From Sphaeroforma sirkka (lineage: Eukaryota; Opisthokonta; Ichthyosporea; Ichthyophonida), in contig LUCW03000156.1 in the NCBI GenBank assembly GCA_001586965.3, positions 1 to 40,000 on the forward strand: a stretch of 40,000 nucleotides of DNA, in the 5' to 3' direction. Position numbers and translations under genes: made by a program. This document shows positions 20,796 to 32,276 of the stretch, piece after piece (the stretch's first letter is position 1; every line of letters starts with the position of its first letter). The notes beneath the pieces are model-generated. The model saw nothing but the letters and a program-made list of their open reading frames with translations, was not told where the DNA came from and did no database searches.

Positions 20796-22227
20796 AAATG
20801 GCTATTCGTGCAGGGCTTGATCACCCGGCGCTGAAAGAAACCATACGTGAAGTATACCGACGCTGTACTGATTGTGAAAAGAACCAGATCAAGCGATACG
20901 GTTGGGCACCCCTAAAAAAAGTGTGACAGAAGACCAACCGATGCGCCGAGTCATAGTCGATTTGGTTAAACTCCCGCGATCCAAGCATACTGGCGATGTA
21001 TATATCTGTCATTTCTTATGTGTGGCTTCGGGCTATAACTTGCTTTATGCAATACCGAACAAAAACGTCCACAAACAGTGGCAGAATTATGCTATCACGT
21101 CTTTAATGACTTCGGTTTCCCCGAGTACTATGTTCTGATAACGGTAGTGAGTTTTGTACCGACGTAATGGAGGCACTTATACTCGTATCAGGCATGACCC
21201 ATAGGCGTGGTGTTCCTTACAAACCTCAAACGCAGGGTGCAAATGAGACACGTCATAGAGAACTTAAGAAACTCTTGCGTACCGCACTAGACGACGTTGA
21301 GGATATGTGGCCTTATCATTTGAAATGGGTTCAGACTCAAATGAATAACTGCATGAATACTCAAACTGGAACACTCCCGTTTCACTATTTCTTTGGCCGC
21401 TATAGTGAATAGCAAGAAACGTTTGATAAAACTGCGCCCGAGAAACACGCTACCCCGTGGCTACAAAAGATCGAGCATATGCAGAACGTTGTTTACCCCT
21501 GTTTACTCGAGCACAAGAATCGCGTCCTACTTAAAGCGTATGACCGATGGAATAACACTAAGAACATTGTTCAGTTCAAAGTCGGCGATTACGTTAACAT
21601 TATAAATCGAAACGCCAACGTTACCGAACTCTCTTCTAAGACGATAGGACCTTTTGTTATTTCCTACCATGATGAGAAGAGTGATACTTACGAAGTGAAT
21701 AACATTGATGGTACTAGCGCAACCAATCTAGGCACTCACCGTATCCCTACCTCCGAACTCTCATTCGCTCGCTCATTTGATTCTGATATACCAGTTATGG
21801 AGTCACAAGTCAAAGATATAATTGAAAAACATCCAAAGACGGTTACACCTACTACAAGACCCGTTTCATGGATGGGACAGTAGCTTGGCTAACCTCCGAT
21901 TCATTTCGTGAATCTCGCGACTTTCTTCGTATCTTTAATAAGAAATGGAATAAGCGTTTACATAAGAACACACGAGATAAACGAAAAGGGTTTCCTCAGG
22001 TGACTACAAACCCTGACGGATCTGAAAATCCCTATTTGCCACCTACTTCCTACGTGACTAAACTTTCTGATCTGCTTACCAACAGTGCAGAAAATTGTTC
22101 AAACTTACTTACTAATGAAGAACAGCCTTTGGCTATTACCTTACCAAATAATAAACGTAAGGCGCCTACATCGGAAATGGTTACTGGACCAAATACTAAA
22201 CGACATAGAGTACAACATGAGTCTTGA
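20793..22227 (+). pseudogene. Family-B integrase with chromodomain-like tail, plus strand (fossil)
   Basis: The plus strand encodes the zinc-binding N-terminal domain (REVYRRCTDCEKNQIKRYG) and the core (MRRVIVDLVKLPRSKHTGDV, PYKPQTQGANETRHRELKKL). The C-terminal domain follows (QFKVGDYVNIINRNANVTEL) and then a chromodomain-like segment near 21.83-21.95 kb. The frame ends ...TKRHRVQHES at 22227. It runs into a purine-rich tract (CTACTGGGGGCTA) and LTR 1, so it is the 3' end of a plus-strand family-B copy whose 5' part is gone. It carries a few breaks. Confidence 0.9.
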
Positions 22228-22354
22228 ACTCGTACATATAGGCACATACTTACTCGATAAGTCATGACCGAAACCGTTTTTACTTTGGTTTTCGCTTTAC
22301 CAACTAGATCGTATCTTAACGTACGTTCGTAGTTCTAAAAGCTACTGGGGGCTA

Positions 22355-22956
22355 TGTAGAAATACGGCCTCCGGTCAGTCTAAAATATCAAGATCAATTG
22401 AGATAATACATTGGTTTTTTATTTGTATTTTAAATAATTTAGTACAAGCTTTTTTTCCAATATTTCCAAAGTGTTCTAAATTCACTTTGATGGCTCCAAT
22501 AGCCTGAGTATTTGGTATGACTCATCTACTTGGACCTATTTAAGACATTAGTAGATGTAGGATATTATAAACTAAATTTTATAATCTCCGAACTACTACT
22601 TATAGATTTTGGTCCTCCCGCCAATCTCCAAAATCCAATAAGTCTTTTTTTTTTTTTTTTTTTAACTTTTCTTCAGATGGAACTTTATTTATATCAGCTA
22701 ATGTATTAACGTGACTTACGTTATTATGTCTATTTACAAACTAGGCAAGTGGTCATGAACACTTAGTACTTCTAGTGAAAATTATTCAATAAAGAACAGC
22801 TAGAGGTACGCCCTGTGTGATCGAGGATATTTAGGCTCTTAACAAGAGGCAGTCCCGATCATTCTTACACAAGCTACCACTGCTAAATCCTAACTGACTA
22901 AATTGTATTTTAGTTTAATATAGTTTGAAACCTAGTAATTTCCATCGAAGTTTACA
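22355..22956 (+). repeat. Family-B LTR 1 (602 bp)
   Basis: Starts TGTAGAAATACGGCCTCC after a purine-rich tract and ends CCATCGAAGTTTACA, giving TGTA...TACA termini. The same bounds apply to all full-length LTRs in the window. It is the 3' LTR of the plus-strand integrase fragment. The next base begins antisense gag. Confidence 0.95.
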
Positions 22957-23500
22957 CTTCTCCATTTACGAAAACTGTTTGAAAAATACGTTCATCTCCT
23001 TTGGTATGGATTTTATTGAACATTTTCTCATAATATTGCTCTAGTGTACACATATGGTACTGTCAGTGCTTAACTTGGACGTCCGGTAAGTCCTTACAAT
23101 CCTCTTTGTGCCAACCGTTAGTACCCTTGCAAGTAGCACACTCTTTCATATAGTGTCCAAAATCTGGCTTGCCTGGTGCACACTTAACAGGGTCGTGTCT
23201 ACCATTCCACTTGCCATTACGTTTTGTGAGGTTGTAACCACACTTCTTACAAGGCGCTCTCAGTTTCTTTTCACCTTTCGGTTCGGTAGAAGTAGAGCCA
23301 GTACCCCCCTCCAGTAGTAGTGCGAGGTTTCTTAGTACTACGCGCAGTGTTAGTCTCTACTGCGTTACGCTTAGTGGGCTGGGTGTAGCTCGTGGTACTA
23401 AGTACTCTAGTAGAGGGATTGGTATGCTTGTGAACTATCTTCTCAAAGACAGACCAAGGCTTATATCGCAAATCACCATAGGCGATGATGTCATCATTGA
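22957..23500 (-). pseudogene. Antisense gag 3' fragment, array copy 1 (fossil)
   Basis: The minus-strand translation gives the family-B Gag C-terminal zinc region (CKKCGYNLTKRNGKWNGRHD, HYMKECATCKGTNGWHKE) and PWSVFEKIVHKHTN. The fragment is in opposite orientation to the LTR on its left and the integrase tail on its right. Confidence 0.9.
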
Positions 23501-23822
23501 TCGTGAATCTCGCGACTTTCTTCGTATCTTTAATAAGAAATGGAATAAGCGTTTACATAAGAACACACGAGATAAACGAAAAGGGTTTCCTCAGGTGACT
23601 ACAAACCCTGACGGATCTGAAAATCCCTATTTGCCACCTACTTCCTACGTGACTAAACTTTCTGATCTGCTTACCAACAGTGCAGAAAATTGTTCAAACT
23701 TACTTACTAATGAAGAACAGCCTTTGGCTATTACCTTACCAAATAATAAACGTAAGGCGCCTACATCGGAAATGGTTACTGGACCAAATACTAAACGACA
23801 TAGAGTACAACATGAGTCTTGA
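23501..23822 (+). pseudogene. Integrase tail fragment, array copy 2 (fossil)
   Basis: Plus-strand ESRDFLRIFNKKWNKRLHKN to TKRHRVQHES, identical or nearly so to 21906-22227. A frame that opens in the antisense gag (23424) reads through the joint into this tail. The same arrangement recurs in later copies and makes a chance chimeric frame. Confidence 0.9.
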
Positions 23823-23951
23823 ACTCGTACATATAGGCACATACTTACTCGATAAGTCATGACCGAAACCGTTTTTTACTTTGGTTTTCGCTTTACCAAC
23901 TAGATCGTATCTTAACGTACGTTCGTAGTTCTAAAAGCTACTGGGGGGCTA

Positions 23952-24553
23952 TGTAGAAATACGGCCTCCGGTCAGTCTAAAATATCAAGATCAATTGAGA
24001 TAATACATTGGTTTTTTATTTGTATTTTAAATAATTTAGTACAAGCTTTTTTTTTCCAATATTTCCAAAGTGTTCTAAATTCACTTTGATGGCTCCAATA
24101 GCCTGAGTATTTGGTATGACTCATCTACTTGGACCCATTTAAGACATTAGTAGATGTAGGATATTATAAACTAAATTTTATAATCTCCGAACTACTACTT
24201 ATAGATTTTGGTCCTCCCGCCAATCTCCAAAATCCAATAAGTCTTTTTTTTTTTTTTTAACTTTTCTTCAGATGGAACTTTATTTATATCAGCTAATGTA
24301 TTAACGTGACTTACGTTATTATGTCTATTTACAAACTAGGCAAGTGGTCATGAACACTTAGTACTTCTAGTGAAAATTATTCAATAAAGAACAGCTAGAG
24401 GTACGCCCTGTGTGATCGAGGATATTTAGGCTCTTAACAAGAGGCAGTCCCGATCATTCTTACACACAAGCTACCACTGCTAAATCCTAACTGACTAAAT
24501 TGTATTTTAGTTTAATATAGTTTGAAACCTAGTAATTTCCATCGAAGTTTACA
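23952..24553 (+). repeat. Family-B LTR 2 (602 bp)
   Basis: Same TGTA...TACA bounds as LTR 1, nearly identical. Differences are mainly poly-T lengths. Confidence 0.95.
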
Positions 24554-25098
24554 CTTCTCCATTTACGAAAACTGTTTGAAAAAAATACGTTCATCTCCTT
24601 TGGTATGGATTTTATTGAACATTTTCTCATAATATTGCTCTAGTGTACACATATGGTACTGTCAGTGCTTAACTTGGACGTCCGGTAAGTCCTTACAATC
24701 CTCTTTGTGTCAACCGTTAGTACCCTTGCAAGTAGCACACTCTTTCATATAGTGTCCAAAATCTGGCTTGCCTGGTGCACACTTAACAGGGTCGTGTCTA
24801 CCATTCCACTTGCCATTACGTTTTGTGAGGTTGTAACCACACTTCTTACAAGGCGCTCTCAGTTTCTTTTCACCTTTCGGTTCGGTAGAAGTAGAGCCAG
24901 TACCCCCTCCAGTAGTAGTGCGAGGTTTCTTAGTACTACGCGCAGTGTTAGTCTCTACTGCGTTACGCTTAGTGGGCTGGGTGTAGCTCGTGGTACTAAG
25001 TACTCTAGTAGAGGGATTGGTATGCTTGTGAACTATCTTCTCAAAGACAGACCAAGGCTTATATCGCAAATCACCATAGGCGATGATGTCATCATTGA
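24554..25098 (-). pseudogene. Antisense gag 3' fragment, array copy 2 (fossil)
   Basis: The reverse strand is open for 119 codons here (25069-24710) with the CKKCGYNLTKRNGKWNGRHD zinc region. Near-identical to 22957-23500. Confidence 0.9.
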
Positions 25099-25420
25099 TC
25101 GTGAATCTCGCGACTTTCTTCGTATCTTTAATAAGAAATGGAATAAGCGTTTACATAAGAACACACGAGATAAACGAAAAGGGTTTCCTCAGGTGACTAC
25201 AAACCCTGACGGATCTGAAAATCCCTATTTGCCACCTACTTCCTACGTGACTAAACTTTCTGATCTGCTTACCAACAGTGCAGAAAATTGTTCAAACTTA
25301 CTTACTAATGAAGAACAGCCTTTGGCTATTACCTCACCAAATAATAAACGTAAGGCGCCTACATCGGAAATGGTTACTGGACCAAATACTAAACGACATA
25401 GAGTACAACATGAGTCTTGA
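24707..25420 (+). other. Chimeric open frame: antisense gag plus integrase tail (237 codons)
   Basis: In array copy 2 one plus-strand frame runs through the reverse complement of gag (first about 130 codons, Ser/Thr/Leu/Val rich) and across the joint at 25098. It then enters the true integrase tail frame and ends ...VQHES. Related frames in the neighbouring units are shorter (132 codons at 23424-23822; 167 codons at 26506-27009). LTR 2 lies upstream in the same orientation. This is almost surely accidental, but it is the longest open frame made by the array. The integrase-tail half (25099-25420) is the array's third copy of that fragment. Confidence 0.5.
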
Positions 25421-25547
25421 ACTCGTACATATAGGCACATACTTACTCGATAAGTCATGACCGAAACCGTTTTTTACTTTGGTTTTCGCTTTACCAACTA
25501 GATCGTATCTTAACGTACGTTCGTAGTTCTAAAAGCTACTGGGGCTA

Positions 25548-26142
25548 TGTAGAAATACGGCCTCCGGTCAGTCTAAAATATCAAGATCAATTGAGATAAT
25601 ACATTGGTTTTTTTTATTTGTATTTTAAATAATTTAGTACAAGCTTTTTTCCAATATTTCCAAAGTGTTCTAAATTCACTTTGATGGCTCCAATAGCCTG
25701 AGTATTTGGTATGACTCATCTACTTGGACCCATTTAAGACATTAGTAGATGTAGGATATTATAAACTAAATTTTATAATCTCGAACTACTACTTATAGAT
25801 TTTGGTCCTCCCGCCAATCTCCAAAATCCAATAAGTCTTTTCTTTTTTTAACTTTTCTTCAGATGGAACTTTATTTATATCAGCTAATGTATTAACGTGA
25901 CTTACGTTATTATGTCTATTTACAAACTAGGCAAGTGGTCATGAACACTTAGTACTTCTAGTGAAAATTATTCAATAAAGAACAGCTAGAGGTACGCCCT
26001 GTGTGATCGAGGATATTTAGGCTCTTAACAAGAGGCAGTCCCGATCATTCTTACACAAGCTACCACTGCTAAATCCTAACTGACTAAATTGTATTTTAGT
26101 TTAATATAGTTTGAAACCTAGTAATTTCCATCGAAGTTTACA
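25548..26142 (+). repeat. Family-B LTR 3 (595 bp)
   Basis: Same bounds as LTR 1 and 2. It is shorter because of homopolymer tracts. Confidence 0.95.
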
Positions 26143-26687
26143 CTTCTCCATTTACGAAAACTGTTTGAAAAAATACGTTCATCTCCTTTGGTATGGATTT
26201 TATTGAACATTTTCTAATAATATTGCTCTAGTGTACACATATGGTACTGTCAGTGCTTAACTTGGACGTCCGGTAAGTCCTTACAATCCTCTTTGTGTCA
26301 ACCGTTAGTACCCTTGCAAGTAGCACACTCTTTCATATAGTGTCCAAAATCTGGCTTGCCTGGTGCACACTTAACAGGGTCGTGTCTACCATTCCACTTG
26401 CCATTACGTTTTGTGAGGTTGTAACCACACTTCTTACAAGGCGCTCTCAGTTTCTTTTCACCTTTCGGTTCGGTAGAAGTAGAGCCAGTACCCCCTCCAG
26501 TAGTAGTGCGAGGGTTTCTTAGTACTACGCGCAGTGTTAGTCTCTACTGCGTTACGCTTAGTGGGCTGGGTGTAGCTCGTGGTACTAAGTACTCTAGTAG
26601 AGGGATTGGTATGCTTGTGAACTATCTTCTCAAAGACAGACCAAGGCTTATATCGCAAATCACCATAGGCGATGATGTCATCATTGA
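26143..26687 (-). pseudogene. Antisense gag 3' fragment, array copy 3 (fossil)
   Basis: Near-identical to the two earlier antisense gag fragments and joined to the integrase tail at the same base. Confidence 0.9.
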
Positions 26688-27009
26688 TCGTGAATCTCGC
26701 GACTTTCTTCGTATCTTTAATAAGAAATGGAATAAGCGTTTACATAAGAACACACGAGATAAACGAAAAGGGTTTCCTCAGGTGACTACAAACCCTGACG
26801 GATCTGAAAATCCCTATTTGCCACCTACTTCCTACGTGACTAAACTTTCTGATCTGCTTACCAACAGTGCAGAAAATTGTTCAAACTTACTTACTAATGA
26901 AGAACAGCCTTTGGCTATTACCTTACCAAATAATAAACGTAAGGCGCCTACATCGGAAATGGTTACTGGACCAAATACTAAACGACATAGAGTACAACAT
27001 GAGTCTTGA
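26688..27009 (+). pseudogene. Integrase tail fragment, array copy 4 (fossil)
   Basis: Plus-strand integrase tail ending ...VQHES, followed by the purine tract and LTR 4. Confidence 0.9.
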
Positions 27010-27137
27010 ACTCGTACATATAGGCACATACTTACTCGATAAGTCATGACCGAAACCGTTTTTTACTTTGGTTTTCGCTTTACCAACTAGATCGTATCTT
27101 AACGTACGTTCGTAGTTCTAAAAGCTACTGGGGGCTA

Positions 27138-27332
27138 TGTAGAAATACGGCCTCCGGTCAGTCTAAAATATCAAGATCAATTGAGATAATACATTGGTTT
27201 TTTATTTGTATTTTAAATAATTTAGTACAAGCTTTTTTCCAATATTTCCAAAGTGTTCTAAATTCACTTTGATGGCTCCAATAGCCTGAGTATTTGGTAT
27301 GACTCATCTACTTGGACCTATTTAAGACATTA
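27138..27332 (+). repeat. Family-B LTR 4, left part
   Basis: First 195 bp of the LTR, ending ...TATTTAAGACATTA, where the full-length element is inserted. The remainder of this LTR continues at 34984-35407. Confidence 0.95.
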
Positions 27333-27928
27333 TGTAAACTTCGATGGAAATTACTAGGTTTCAAACTATATTAAACTAAAAATACAATTTAGTCAGTTAG
27401 GATTTAGCAGTGGTAGCTTGTGTAAGAATGATCGGGACTGCCTCTTGTTAAGAGCCTAAATATCCTCGATCACACAGGGCGTACCTCTAGCTGTTCTTTA
27501 TTGAATAATTTTCACTAGAAGTACTAAGTGTTCATGACCACTTGCCTAATTTGTAAATAGACATAATAACGTAAGTCACGTTAATACATTAGCTGATATA
27601 AATAAAGTTCCATCTGAAGAAAAGTTAAAAAAAAAGAAAAGACTTATTGGATTTTGGAGATTGGCGGGAGGACCAAAATCTATAAGTAGTAGTTCGGAGA
27701 TTATAAAATTTAGTTTATAATATCCTACATCTACTAATGTCTCAAATAGGTCCAAGTAGATGAGTCATACCAAATACTCAGGCTATTGGAGCCATCAAAG
27801 TGAATTTAGAACACTTTGGAAATATTGGAAAAAGAGCTTGTACTAAATTATTTAAAATACAAATAAAACCAATGTATTATCTCAATTGATCTTGATATTT
27901 TAGACTGACCGGAGGCCGTATTTCTACA
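27333..27928 (-). repeat. 3' LTR of the full-length family-B element (596 bp)
   Basis: Reverse complement of the family-B LTR, TGTA...TACA. It carries the CTCAAATAGG (TTTGAG) and AAAAAGAGCTTG variants, which separate it from the array LTRs (mostly TTTAAG and AAGCTTTTTT). Next to it is the purine tract in reverse (AGCCCCCAGTAGC at 27930-27942). Confidence 0.95.
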
Positions 27929-28056
27929 TAGCCCCCAGTAGCTTTTAGAACTACGAACGTACGTTAAGATACGATCTAGTTGGTAAAGCGAAACCAAAGT
28001 AAAAAACGGTTTCGGTCATGACTTATCGAAGTAAGTATGTGCCTATATGTACGAGT

Positions 28057-29470
28057 TCAAGACTCATGTTGTACTCTATGTCGTTTAGTATTTGGTCCAG
28101 TAACCATTTCCGATGTAGGCGCCTTACGTTTATTATTTGGTAAGGTAATAGCCAAAGGCTGTTCTTCATTAGTAAGTAAGTTTGAACAATTTTCTGCACT
28201 GTTGGTAAGCAGATCAGAAAGTTTAGTCACGTAGGAAGTAGGTGGCAAATAGGGAATTTCAGATCCGTCAGGGTTTGTAGTCACCTGAGGAAACCCTTTC
28301 GTTTATCTCGTGTGTTCTTATGTAAACGCTTATTCCATTTCTTATTAAAGATACGAAGAAAGTCGCGAGATTCACGAAATGCATCGGAGGTTAGCCAAGC
28401 TACTGTCCCATCCATGAAACGGGTCTTGTAGTAAGTGTAACCGTCTTCGGATGTTTTATCAATTATATCTTTGACTTGTGACTCCATAACTGGTATATCA
28501 GAATCAAATGAGCGAGCGAATGAGAGCTCGGAGGTAGGGATACGGTGAGTGCCTAGATTGGTTGCGCTAGTACCATCAATGTTATTCACTTCGTAAGTAT
28601 CACTCTTCTCATCATGGTAGGAAATAACAAAAGGTCCTATCGTCTTAGAAGAGAGTTCGGTAACGTTGGCGTTTCGATTTATAATGTTAACGTAATCGCC
28701 GACTTTGAACTGAACAATGTTCTTAGTGTTATTCCATCGGTCATACGCTTTAAGTAGGACGCGATTCTTGTGCTCGAGTAAACAGGGGTAAACAACGTTC
28801 TGCATATGCTCGATCTTTTTTGTAGCCACGGGGTAGCGTGTTTCTCGGGCGCAGTTTTATCAAACGTTGCTTGTAATTCACTATAGCGGCCAAAGAAATA
28901 GTGAAACGGGAGTGTTCCAGTTTGAGGATTCATGCAGTTATTCATTTGAGTCTGAACCCATTTCAAATGATAAGGCCACATATCCTCAACGTCGTCTAGT
29001 GCGGTACGCAAGAGTTTCTTAAGTTCTCTATGACGTGTCTCATTTGCACCCTGCGTTTGAGGTTTGTAAGGAACACCACGCCTATGGGTCATGCCTGATA
29101 CGAGTATAAGTGCCTCCATTACGTCGGTACAAAACTCACTACCGTTATCAGAACATAGTACTCGGGGAAACCGAAGTCATTAAAGACGTGATAGCATAAT
29201 TCTGCCACTGTTTGTGGACGTTTGTTCGGTATTGCATAAAGCAAGTTATAGCCCGAAGCCACACATAAGAAATGACAGATATATACATCGCCAGTATGCT
29301 TGGATCGCGGGAGTTTAACCAAATCGACTATGACTCGGCGCATCGGTTGGTCTTCTGTCACACTTTTAGGGGTGCCCAACCGTATCGCTTGATCTGGTTC
29401 TTTTCACAATCAGTACAGCGTCGGTATACTTCACGTATGGTTTCTTTCAGCGCCGGGTGATCAAGCCCTG
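28057..29470 (-). pseudogene. Family-B integrase with chromodomain-like tail (fossil)
   Basis: Zinc-binding N-terminal region (YRRCTDCEKNQIKRYGWAPL), then the core (MRRVIVDLVKLPRSKHTGDV, HVFNDFGFPEYYV, PYKPQTQGANETRHRELKKL). The C-terminal domain follows (QFKVGDYVNIINRNANVTEL) and then VKDIIDKTSEDGYTYYKTRF plus AWLTSDAFRESRDFLRIFNK. The last stretch has the aromatic and acidic spacing of a chromodomain. The end is a Lys/Arg-rich tail, TKRHRVQHES. Integrase joins the element DNA to the chromosome in this family. The chromodomain call is tentative. Confidence 0.85.
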
Positions 29471-30630
29471 CACGAATAGCCATTTTATAAGTATGCTCAT
29501 ATGCTCGATGCGTTAAATTATGTATAATTTTAACTCTACTTTCGAGCTCCTCTAAGTCAGTCAGATTCTGCGTAACGCTGGCTGGATGAACCATAGTCCT
29601 GTTGGAAAGGGCAACCTCAGTATCAGGAGGGGTAGAGTCCTGAGATACATAATTGACAACATTGGATTGTTGAAGTATCTTCTTCAGTTGTTTCGCAACT
29701 CCTGGCTGTTCTTTAAGCAGCGCTTTAAGTAGTTGAGTGCGAGCTTCAGGTTCTCTTAGAGTTTTGAGTCTTTGATCCATGGCCTTAGCTAGTTCCATGT
29801 TTTACGATCTAATGCCGTTTCAATCGGCATTACCTCGACTGCAATCTTGTTGGGTGCATGTGTTGTACGAGTCTTGAGCTTTTGTTCAAACTCTTTAGAC
29901 TCCTCTAGTTTAGCTAAGAATTCGGTTGAGGGTTTCCACTTAGTGGTACCTGCAGGACCGATGCGACAAACAATGGTGTGTTTCCAAGGCGTCTTCTTAA
30001 TAGAATAGGATCCCTGATACAAGAACGTGTCGGTTTCACGGTCGACATAAATAGGTTCGTCTTGAATCATATTAATTAAATCACGTATCCATGGGTCGGA
30101 GTTACGTAAGGGACAACACAGCGTAATGGTAGATTTCGTAATATTAACATAATTTAACAACTGTGCGATAAGTTGACAAGGTGGGTTAGCCCACGCATTA
30201 TGCTTTGATAAGTCAAGCTGAAATGCATCACCTTTAGGATGAGTCAACGACCTATATTCAGAAACCTGTTTGTTATGTTCTGCGGCGAACATATCAACAG
30301 TAAATGGACCCCATCGTGATTGAGCGAGGTTAAACCATTTCTTATTTAGCATCCAATCGGTTGCTAATAACTCTTTGACTGTTTTCTGGTAGTCGGGCAC
30401 AAGTCGAGAGAGCATATCAGGAAGATGGTTATGTATTCCTGGAATGTGTGTTATATTAAAAGCGAACTTGGCAATAATGTCATGCCAGCGGCTCACCAAC
30501 TGTGAATCAGGGTTCATATCTTTTAAGTATGTTAAAGACTTTTGATCACAGGCGACAGTAAAGTAACTTCCATAAAGGTAGTCTTTAAACTGTCTTAGCG
30601 CAGTAACTATAGCAAGGAGCTCTTGTTTAA
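29471..30630 (-). pseudogene. Family-B Dam-like methyltransferase domain and linker (fossil)
   Basis: After RNase H comes SRWGPFTVDMFAAEHNKQVS, KGDAFQLDLSKHNAWANPPC, QLIAQLLNYVNITKSTITLC and CPLRNSDPWIRDLINMI, then TPWKHTIVCRIG. This aligns with element A's NVDVFASQQDHHLPRYY, NPPWRLIHRML and LLWAPHEPWFQLF, and with the methyltransferase-like domain of DIRS elements (family knowledge). About 170 residues of Lys/Glu-rich helical linker follow before integrase. Its role in any retrotransposon is unknown, and activity cannot be judged from sequence. Confidence 0.6.
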
Positions 30631-32179
30631 CGGTAGGGTAATTCCGTTGACTCTTATTATAACTCTTGCTAAAGAATTGTATGTAGCGCGGTTTACCATT
30701 TATCGTTTGGTAAAGCACTCCACCTACCGCTCGATCTGAAGCGTCGGTTGCTACTTGGAATGGGACACCATCCACAGGGTACTGCATGATGGGTGCGTCC
30801 ATTACTTTACTTTTGACTAGTTTAAATGCATCGTCACATTCTTTAGTCCAAAGCTTTCCCAAAGGTCCTTTGTGCAGCCGTAGGTGACTGAAAGGCTTTA
30901 AGTAATGAGAAAGATGCGGTACCGAATCCGAGAAGAAGTTAACAAACCCACACACAGAGTTCACATCTCTTCCAGTAATTGGTGTTGATAAATCCAACAG
31001 AAACTGTTTCTTGCCAGGATCAATTTCTACCCCTGCTGCAGATACTTTGTAGCCAAGTAAGTGTATAGTATCTTTAGCAAAAGAACACTTGTCTTCGTTA
31101 ATCTTAAGTTTAGCATGATTAAGTCGCTTTAAGACTTCTTTAACGAGTTTAGCATGTTCATGTGCTGTCTTTGTAAAGATAACTATATCATCTAAATAGA
31201 CTGATACGTTATACGACAGGTCCGCAAATAGTTCCATCATAACTTGTTGGAAGAAAGAAGGTAACATGTGTAAGCCTTCAGGTGCACCTTTAAACTGGTA
31301 CTTCTTACCTTGCCAAGTAAAGGAAAAGTATTTCCTATGAGGGCTGATATATTTGTAGTTGATGGAATGCAGCTTTTAAGTCTATCTTGGAAAGATAGTC
31401 GCACCCTCCATTTTGCGTAGTATCTCGCTTATCTTAGGTAAGGGAAAACTATGTTGCGGAATTAGTTTGTTGATTGGCGACAGGTCTAGTACTACTCTTG
31501 TTTTACTAAACGTTCCTTCAGATTTATATTGATCGACCGCTAAGAGAGCTAAGTTAACTGGGGTTGCATCATAATTGATTTCAATTAGACCCTGTTTTAA
31601 CCAATCTTCGATTTGGGTTTTGACTACGTCTTTGTGTCTCCAACTCACGTAGTTATGTGAAGGACACTTTAACTTAGAGAAGTCGACGTTTGTTAAGTCA
31701 AGTCTAACGTACCCATTAGAGAACTTAAACATACACCAGTCAGTTATTGCAATCTTCCTGTTTTGTATAATTAAGTCCATAATTATATCGGTGAAGTGCG
31801 GAATCATATCCTTTGCTTCACCTTCCGGAGGTTTAGGTATCTTTAACATATTATCATCTGACTGATCTTTATTCGGGTCTAGCCCATTAGGCAGACCAGT
31901 GAGTGTTATACCTAAACTGAGAAGATCAGTCATACCTATAATTAAATCGTATTTCTGAGACATGTCAGTAACGATTAGGTGAGTCTTCACTTCTCTTCTA
32001 TCTGACAGCATTATGTGTGCATAGTCAATGGCTTGTTCGCAAGTAGTAACTTTGCCATTTCCCAAGATTAAATCAGTTGTTTCGTTATGGACAGCCATAT
32101 CTGTAGCGTAGGCTACTCGGCATGAGATAGCAGAGACTTCAGCCCCTGGATCAAATAGTGCCATAACTTTTTTCTCCAT
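30631..32179 (-). pseudogene. Family-B protease, reverse transcriptase and RNase H (fossil)
   Basis: The protease-like start has MALFDPGAEVSAISC and YDLIIGMTDLLSLGI (retropepsin pattern D-x-G-A and I-I-G-x-x-x-L). RT blocks follow: TRVVLDLSPINKLIPQHSFP, LHMLPSFFQQVMMELF and VSVYLDDIVIFTKTAHEHA with the Y-x-D-D box. A connection domain (VCGFVNFFSDSVPHLSHYLK) and RNase H (VATDASDRAVGGVLYQ, FFSKSYNKSQRNYPTVKQEL) come next. The order is that of Ty3/gypsy pol. RNase H continues slightly past the left bound, to about 30400. Confidence 0.9.
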
Positions 32180-32276
32180 TTACGAAAACTGTTTGAAAGA
32201 TACGTTCATCTCCTTTGGTATAGATTTTATTGAACATTCTCTCATAATCTTGCTCTAGTGCGCACATATGGTACTG

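Larger units (their letters stand above)
21906..27332 (+). repeat. Tandem array of a 1.59-kb chimeric retroelement segment (four copies, fourth split)
   Basis: The segment [integrase tail - purine tract - LTR - antisense gag 3' part] repeats head to tail at 21906-23500, 23501-25098 and 25099-26687 (1595, 1598 and 1589 bp). The fourth copy is 26688-27332 plus 34984-35951, which totals 1592 bp once a 21-bp duplicated flank is counted once. The joint ...CATCATTGA|TCGTGAATCTCG is identical at 23500, 25098 and 26687. To the left of copy 1 the integrase continues, and to the right of copy 4 the antisense gag continues, so this is a simple tandem amplification of one junction-spanning segment. Copies differ by a few substitutions and by homopolymer lengths. 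Confidence 0.95.

Noticed and set aside
22050-22265. Minus-strand 71-codon frame repeated in every array unit
   Set aside because: Shadow of the integrase tail on the opposite strand; it recurs only because the DNA is repeated.
22355-27332. CRISPR-like or satellite array
   Set aside because: The units are 1.6 kb and made of identifiable retroelement parts, and the setting is eukaryotic.
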